Part shown: in pieces, positions 9,501 through 14,900 of the stretch
Position numbering within the stretch: the stretch's first letter is position 1
Layout: the number at the start of each line of letters is the position of its first letter
Assembly: GCA_028565635.1 (NCBI GenBank)
Contig: JAOXYB010030100.1
Span: 1-14,900, forward strand
Reading direction: 5' to 3'
DNA: 14,900 nucleotides
Source of the DNA: Phoronis ovalis
Lineage: Eukaryota > Phoronida > Phoronidae
Made by a program: the position numbers and the translations under genes
Notes under the pieces: generated by a model
Told to the model about the DNA's origin: nothing
Seen by the model: only the letters and a program-made list of their open reading frames with translations
Database searches by the model: none

Positions 9501-10534
9501 ATATTTTGATTGCAACCTTTTCTGAAATAAAAAAATAACAGAACATTTGTAGAACTTCATTTATTGCAATAGTGCTGTACAGCAGATTCGATGGTGTTAT
9601 AATTTAGTATTTATATTGTGTAGAAATATTTAAGAATCATCCACTATTTCAGTAGTAGCATTTCCCCTGTTCAAGCTCCATAATCAATTCAAAAAAAATT
9701 GTCTAGTATGTTCAGTCTCCAGATGTTTACTTTCAAATCATCAGCATCAAAATGAATCTTTTTTATAAAAACTTGCAATATTCAAAATGCCAATTTCGTA
9801 ACAGGGTCATATCCTATTGTTTGCGAGATGTCTAATTGTATTAAATTTGCCTGTTTAGTGCCATTTATTATATAAGTACAGACTTTCAGACTGAAGCATT
9901 TATTGGTGTTCATGCACTTAGTGTTTGGGTTTATCCCAACATTATGATATACAATGAAATGGTATATAATACATACTTATTAACAGGTATAATGTTAAAG
10001 CTTGTAATAGCTGGGTTTACTGATAGACTAGCAGGTTCATTTGTCATAGCAGTTAATTTTATATCCATTGCATGCTGGCATAATTTTTGTGCATCAGATA
10101 GGTTGAGCATTTAAATAAAACAAGAGGCTTATGCACAAAGCATGAGACTTGACATCTATGTAACATATGCTCCAAATTTCTTATTACCTTGTTTGGAGTT
10201 TGTGCAATAACATAGCTCAGATCGATAAATAGTTTGATTGAAATGTATCACATGGTTATTAACTTCATCAAAATATGAAATTGATAAATGAAGGTCACTC
10301 ACCTCGGGTTAATGAATGAACAGCCATTTTTACTTGTGAGAAATTTCCTGTACCTAATTCACCTTTTAACCTATAGAAACCAACCCTTTTCCCTAGTGTT
10401 ACTTCTTTTATAAATCGTTGATCATTGGCTAAATCATAGGTTAGTTTTTCATAGGCCGATATTTTTCTTTGCCTTCCTTTGTCCCCATCTCCTGCTGAGT
10501 ATATATCTGGGGACGACATAGTTTCTTTAGTCAT
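6544..10534 (-). CDS. NIM1K: NIM1 serine/threonine-protein kinase (AMPK-related), complete coding region
   Basis: NIM1K is a Ser/Thr kinase of the AMPK-related (CAMKL) group; its substrates are poorly known. Three exons join cleanly on the minus strand: 10534-10303, 9521-9253 and 7290-6544 (TAA at 6546-6544), giving 415 residues against about 436 in human. Intron 1 is phase 1 (GTGAGT donor, ATTTCAG acceptor; it splits Glu78) and intron 2 is phase 0 (GTAGGT donor, TTGCAG acceptor). Motifs: glycine loop GELGTGNFSQV at 58-68; VAIK with Lys83; helix C Glu101; HRDLKAEN with Asp176; DFG with Asp194; activation-loop Thr209 in LNTFCGSPPYAAPE, the position phosphorylated by upstream kinases in AMPK relatives. 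Residues about 332-350 resemble the UBA-like segment of this family. The protein ends KFCVIL, a CaaX-type box. The start is well fixed: an in-frame TAG lies four codons upstream (10546-10544), although Met6 is an alternative. All catalytic residues are present. Identity is by recognition from memory, not by a search. Confidence 0.96.
7291..9252 (-). other. NIM1K: NIM1K intron 2, about 1.96 kb, non-coding
   Basis: This is the large intron between the exon ending in Met167 and the exon opening with His168. It is AT-rich. Less AT-rich patches occur at about 7410-7480 and 7890-7980. The first contains an 11-bp palindrome, AGGAGGCTCCT (7425-7435). I see no second gene, tRNA or clear transposon. 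The open frame in 7803-8003 does not resemble a known protein and has no splice context. Confidence 0.8.
9522..10302 (-). other. NIM1K: NIM1K intron 1, 781 bp, non-coding
   Basis: An AT-rich intron that separates the glycine-loop exon from the exon carrying VAIK. It begins GTGAGT and ends TTATTTCAG on the minus strand. Nothing else recognised inside. Confidence 0.85.
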
Positions 10535-10634
10535 ACTCTGTGACTATATACTTCACTGGCGATGTGCATGCGACTTCAGATACTAGGAATTCTTCCATTC
10601 TAGACAGTTCATTATTTGCCCAGAAATGTTATAC
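10535..10634 (-). other. NIM1K: Likely NIM1K 5' leader with a splice acceptor
   Basis: This stretch lies immediately upstream of the NIM1K start. On the minus strand a T-run followed by AG (GTGTTTTTTAG, AG at 10636-10635) makes a plausible acceptor, so the first coding exon may begin at about 10634 with roughly 100 bases of leader. An untranslated first exon and the promoter would then lie further right. An in-frame TAG at 10546-10544 rules out a longer protein in this exon. No TATA box or CpG-rich promoter stands out. Confidence 0.4.
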
Positions 10635-10636
10635 CT

Positions 10637-12582
10637 AAAAAACACATACTGATCGAAATATATTATAGAATTAAATATATTTAACTTATCCAGTCACATT
10701 TAAGAATTTCCCACATCAGCATACTGTTAATTCCTTTTCTTTAAAGGTTAAAAAAAGTTGTGGTTTTTATCCATTTATACTGGAAATATATACATTGCGG
10801 AATTTTCTAAAATAATATACTAGCTAGGTTGTCAAATAAAACATTCCTGGCTGCAAAATCCTTTTTTTTAAGCAAAGTCTAGGCCAAGTAATACTATTCA
10901 TAATTAAACATAAGCAAACGTGATACTGCCATCCACTGAGTACATACAATCTGTCAATATGTGAAAATAGTTTTTGGAGCTTCAGTAGTGCTCCATAAAT
11001 TTGTCAAATCAGTTTACATTGTACATAAATGCAATATTACTCTAGCAACATCACTCAGAAACTAATTATTTTACAAAAATTATTTTAAATTTAAGCTATT
11101 TTACAGCAGCTATCAATTATGATATGCTACAAACTGATCCAATTTCTATTATAAATGAGAAGTAATACTTATCATCACTGCCTTATGAACATTTTCAATT
11201 TTTACAACAAACTGACAACTTCAGGTATGTTGTGCAATTACTAAAAGATCACAATAAAGTAGATCACTGGCAACCTTACATTGTAAATACCTGGTGTAAA
11301 TAGCAGCAAAACGTTCATATCTTAGCAGAATCTATTGTAGTGGTGTTTTCAAATAATACTAGGTCTATACAACAATTAATTTATCACTAGGTGGGTGTCA
11401 TAAAAATCACCTCATTTAGTTTTGCAATAATTAACTGATAATACATAATTATTTTTTACAATTCAATATTAGCCGTGCATTGTCTATTTCAAATGGAACT
11501 GTCTTCAGCGAAATTATAATTAAATGTTACCCTACAATTTGGTAAAAATTGCCTCATTTTAAACATCCAGTTATTTTTTGTTTTAATTAGTAATCTGTGA
11601 CCTTCATAGTGGAAACAAGTATTACATACACCATTTAGTTAATGCTTACTGATCATCTAACTGAGGTAAAACATATTATCATATACCCTAACCACCTAGC
11701 AACACAACTATTAACCTTTATATCAACTTTCTTAAGGTGGGACTCAACTGTGGATTAACTATGTAATTCCTGTTTTCTACTTTTAGAAGCCATTAATAGT
11801 CAATGAACAATTGAGATATACTTTACATAAAAATCACACAGGGGTTAACTTGATTAATTAATGTCACATATAGTTTAGTTTAATGATGTATATAGTACTC
11901 ACTCAAACTCAATCCTCACTTTAACATGCAGTTTTTAACGGAGTCAAGACAAGTATAAAGTTAACTGAATGCAGTCAGAACAAATTGAATCATATTATAA
12001 CTATATTATTATAATTGCATATAATATTCCTTATATAGTCCCTCCTTTTAAGTAGGAGTTTAGAGAGATCAGTTTCAAAGAAAATAGTTCTACATGCAAA
12101 GGTAAAATGGAACAGGAAGTGGTAAATAAGGAAGTGGTAATAAGCAGACAGACACCGAAATTCCTGTTACTCGAACAATCTTTTCGTGGAACTCGAACAG
12201 ATTTTCGAACCTGCTGTTAGATAGGCCTGTATTAGCAAAATGATCAAGGTTGATTTTTAATATTTTAGACACCATCAAGATTTGAAGATATTTCACAATA
12301 CCTTACTAATTTTTTATACAATATGCATTTTTCTGTATGTTATAATTTAGTAAAACAATGTCAGTGGATTCAAAACAAAATTTAACAAAACACCACATAC
12401 TAGCATGGCATGCATTGTGATACTACTCCTGTTGGAATTTTGTTTAATTAGGGACTATTCAACAACCTAACAGAAACCAAGAAAATTTCCTGGGCTCACT
12501 GTGTTCTATCTGCATTGCTGGTCTACTATTTATCACCTAACATAAATTTTAATTTTAAAATATTTAAAAACATCTATTCCGA
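10637..12582. other. Non-coding stretch upstream of NIM1K
   Basis: About 1.9 kb of AT-rich sequence in which I support no gene. It may contain the NIM1K promoter and an untranslated exon, which I cannot locate by eye. A less AT-rich patch at about 12090-12230 holds short direct repeats (separate entry). The minus-strand open frame over 12090-12296 resembles no protein I recognise. Confidence 0.6.
12114..12207. repeat. Two short direct repeats side by side
   Basis: AGGAAGTGGTAA occurs at 12114-12125 and again at 12129-12140, a 15-bp period. Just downstream, ACTCGAACAATCTTTTCG (12169-12186) is followed by a near copy, ACTCGAACAGATTTTCG (12191-12207). Both pairs fall in a patch less AT-rich than its surroundings. 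They may be a small degenerate tandem repeat or clustered binding motifs; I cannot tell which. Confidence 0.5.
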
Positions 12583-12852
12583 AGTGAAAACTAACATGAA
12601 TTGATAAATTTTAGAAGTTTCCAATACCTAATTTTTTAGAAAAGATGTTTAATATCTTGGATGGGAATTTTAAATAGCAAAACAGCTTGCTCACCTGGTG
12701 AATTTGCATATTACCTGTGAATCCATCCAGAGAGCAAGCTGTTACGCTATGCAAAACTCCCATCCAAAATCATTAATAAATTTTCTTGTGAGAAATTAGG
12801 TATTGAGTCTTAAAATTTATCAATTTGTACTAGTGGCTATTTCATTTTCACT
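12583..12852. mobile_element. Second foldback (inverted repeat) element, about 230-270 bp
   Basis: The two halves are reverse complements. AATTGATAAATTTTA (12599-12613) pairs with 12811-12825, CCAATACCTAATTT (12621-12634) with the segment near 12794-12807, TTGGATGGGA (12657-12666) with TCCCATCCAA (12767-12776 approximately), and AACAGCTTGCTC (12681-12692) perfectly with 12732-12743. The loop is about 39 bases. Weaker pairing (AGTGAAAA at 12583-12590 against TTTTCACT at 12845-12852) may extend the element outward. There is no coding capacity. It is probably a degraded MITE-like element, and it shares no obvious sequence with the foldback at 3801. Confidence 0.75.
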
Positions 12853-13393
12853 CTAGCGTACGCGTTTCTGATTGTTTTTATTATTTTTTTACAAAAATAT
12901 TGCAAAATTTTTGTATATGCACATTATAAGATAAAAAGCAGAATAAGCATGTAAAGCTAAGGATTAATTGTTCAATATGTAAAGTATATCCCACATACAT
13001 TTGCATTAAATCAAATTAAGTCTAACATAACTAGTTACAATTAAATCTAAGGTGTCGCAAGGTCGGAATTTAAATGCAGATATATATAGTTGCTGTACAT
13101 TCAGATAGAAATTGAACCAATATTTTACTGTTCACACAGTTTCACAATGCCAAGGGAATATTCTCACATACATTCCTATATTTTTATAAAATCGCCCCAA
13201 TCAGAGCCCTGAAATCGATATAGGTAGAATACACAGATACATCGTTAATTACCACAGGGATTCGCCCAGAATATATATGAAGAGAAAATCACTACGTTCG
13301 GAGAATGCTATTCACAAGCAAGCTGCTAAATACTCAAATCATTTAATTCCAACTTTTGTACGCTATTTTGATCAGAAGTTAAAATGCATGAAT
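12853..13393. other. Non-coding stretch between two repeats
   Basis: About 540 bp with no supported gene. The part at about 13130-13330 is somewhat less AT-rich but contains no exon-like frame with splice sites that I recognise. It could include upstream regulatory sequence, but there is no direct evidence. Confidence 0.5.
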
Positions 13394-13815
13394 CCCGGGG
13401 GGGGGGGCTCTTGGATATATTTTGGGGTGGGGGTGTGCCACTGAGGGTATAACTTTTCGACTAACTCTATACGAAAAATGTGGAAATTTGGACCCTAAAA
13501 TATACCAAAAATTCAAAAATATATTGCGAAATATACCAACAGTCGACAAGTGAAATCAACATACGATGTCATAAATAGTGTACAGTGCTTTCGTTATTTG
13601 TTTTATTAGGTATTGTTCACTATTTTGCTTGTAAAGAAATTAACTCGAAATGTACCTTTCCAAAAAAATTCTTGACTAGGCCTCAAAAACTATATTTGAA
13701 ATATACTGCAGGAGCGCAAAAAGAAACCCCCGAAGTATACCAAAATTTGTCAGAAAAGGTACCCCAAGCCAGCAGAACACCCCCTTCGGCTCCATATGCT
13801 AAGAACCCCCCCGGG
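13394..13815. mobile_element. Non-autonomous element with CCCGGGGGGG terminal inverted repeats, about 422 bp
   Basis: The left end is CCC (13394-13396) plus a run of eleven G (13397-13407); the right end is seven C (13806-13812) plus GGG (13813-13815). The reverse complement of the right end also matches the left end further in: TCTTGGATAT against TCTTAGCATAT, then a GGGGGTGT block and a (C)TGCTG/CCACTG block, for about 45-50 bp of imperfect terminal inverted repeat. The interior has scattered near-copies of TATACCAAAA (about 13501, 13534 and 13737). No target duplication is evident at the edges. The open frame at 13585-13872 runs out of the element and is not gene-like. Elements with such G-run ends are, from memory, common in some marine invertebrate genomes. 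Confidence 0.6.
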
Positions 13816-14900
13816 CACAAATCAAACATACCTGCATGTATACTCACATGGGCACATGTAATCCAATTTTAGAAAAATCAATATCTATATACAAACATCT
13901 TTTAACAGTTCATTTGTGTAAATGGAAGTATACATGCAAATCAATTTAGTAACATTAAATTTTAAGATATATTGTAGTACCCCTTCCTTCTGTATCAACA
14001 TATAATTACAACATTGAACGTCATGCTGGTCATGATATTGCTACCATTTTGCTATCTGGTCTAGTAGCTGACAGAATTAATTAGTGTAAAAACATATCTA
14101 CCTAAAATATATACATGTATTGTAGTACATCATTGAAAAGGATATAATTAGAAAAGATTCAGTCCAAATGCAAAGTGCAGATAATTTTAATAATTACACA
14201 ATTGTTTAGATAATGAACTGGAAAAGTGTTGCACAAACCAGACATAACCTGTTACATAGGATCACTGACATCTATATAAATAAAAGGAAGTTTCTGAACT
14301 TGGAAGGTCTGTGCTATAGTTGTTAGTCTATTGTGTCACTGGGCTATATTGATTTATATATAACCTGTACGTGTTACTCATTCTGTTCACCTAAACCTTT
14401 TATGCAATTTCATACTTTGAGGATACTGGTATATATACTGGCATTCTTCTTGCTTTGCATTGTGGTACTAGACACACTTAGTTATGTGCAACAACTGTAG
14501 TCAGATTATCTATAGCAATGAGCAAATAGGTCCTGGGTTCAATTCTTGGCAGGGAGGTAAGTGTGACTATTTGTTGTGTACATTCTGCAGTGTCTATTGG
14601 TTCATAACAAGATATGTCAGTGTATGTCAGTGAACAGTGGGTTAAGGCTAAGCTGGACCCTCATCACCATTTAAATAAAAATTCATGAAAAATCCGCATT
14701 ATATTTTTTTCATATAAAATAAATGTTTTCTGAAACTTTAACATTCATGCTATGTTATGATGGTATTTTTAGATGCTGTGTATGCAACGCACAAAATTTA
14801 ATTAATTTTTTATGACATCTCATAACAAGACATTTGTCATGTCTAATGCCCATCCAATGTGTAGGATATTTTTTTAACATTATTGTTTTTTACATTAGAA
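13816..14900. other. Non-coding stretch to the window end, with one weak tRNA-like B box
   Basis: No supported gene. On the plus strand GGTTCAATTCT (14536-14546), within CCTGGGTTCAATTCTTGGCA, resembles an RNA polymerase III B box as found in tRNAs and tRNA-derived SINEs. A convincing A box and cloverleaf are missing upstream, so this would be at most a decayed SINE. The rest is AT-rich sequence without visible structure. Confidence 0.35.

Noticed and set aside
226-10534. OMA1-NIM1K pairing as a conserved functional gene cluster
   Set aside because: As I recall, in human the two genes are on different chromosomes. Tail-to-tail placement alone gives no evidence of joint function.
12090-12296. 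68-codon minus-strand open frame upstream of NIM1K
   Set aside because: Not recognised; its Pro/Leu-rich end is the translation of the short direct repeats. No splice or start support.
13585-13872. 95-codon open frame on the plus strand
   Set aside because: It begins inside the G-run-ended repeat and runs past its right tip. The protein is low in family-like features and the frame follows the repeat's internal motifs, so it is not a gene.
14430-14620. A functional tRNA gene around the B box
   Set aside because: No A box at the right distance, no anticodon stem-loop and no acceptor stem pairing could be found.

Overview
This is animal nuclear DNA: AT-rich (roughly two thirds A+T by eye), with two protein-coding genes split by GT-AG introns, long non-coding stretches and several small inverted-repeat elements. 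Nothing bacterial (operons, ribosome binding sites, CRISPR) is present. An invertebrate is most likely, because introns are short to moderate, NIM1K is strongly conserved relative to the vertebrate protein as I recall it, and OMA1 is present (to my knowledge Drosophila lacks it). The G-run-ended repeat at 13394-13815 resembles repeats I associate with marine invertebrates such as cnidarians. I cannot fix the phylum.

Layout. Positions 1-225 look like intron or otherwise non-coding sequence. Positions 226-3038 (+) hold the last six coding exons of OMA1, the mitochondrial inner-membrane stress protease; its N-terminal part lies outside the window. The OMA1 3'UTR follows, with a candidate poly(A) signal at 3563. 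A 545-bp foldback element (3801-4345) sits downstream. At 5002-5035, AATAAA signals for the two strands lie almost back to back. From there to 6543 is the probable long 3'UTR or downstream region of the second gene; it contains a short open reading frame (5423-5700, minus) with a faint nuclear-receptor look. Positions 6544-10534 (-) hold the complete coding region of NIM1K, an AMPK-related Ser/Thr kinase: three coding exons, 415 residues, all catalytic motifs intact, and a C-terminal CaaX-like box. Positions 10635-14900 contain no gene I can support. They hold a second foldback (about 12583-12852), a roughly 422-bp terminal-inverted-repeat element starting CCCGGGGGGG (13394-13815), and a weak tRNA-like B box near 14536.

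OMA1 and NIM1K are arranged tail to tail. Both can be linked to energy or stress biology (OMA1 in mitochondrial stress signalling, NIM1K in the AMPK-related kinase family), but nothing in the sequence shows that they work together; the pairing may be chance. I found no convincing novel system. The most interesting items are the foldback elements, the CaaX end of NIM1K, the back-to-back poly(A) region and the receptor-like fragment.
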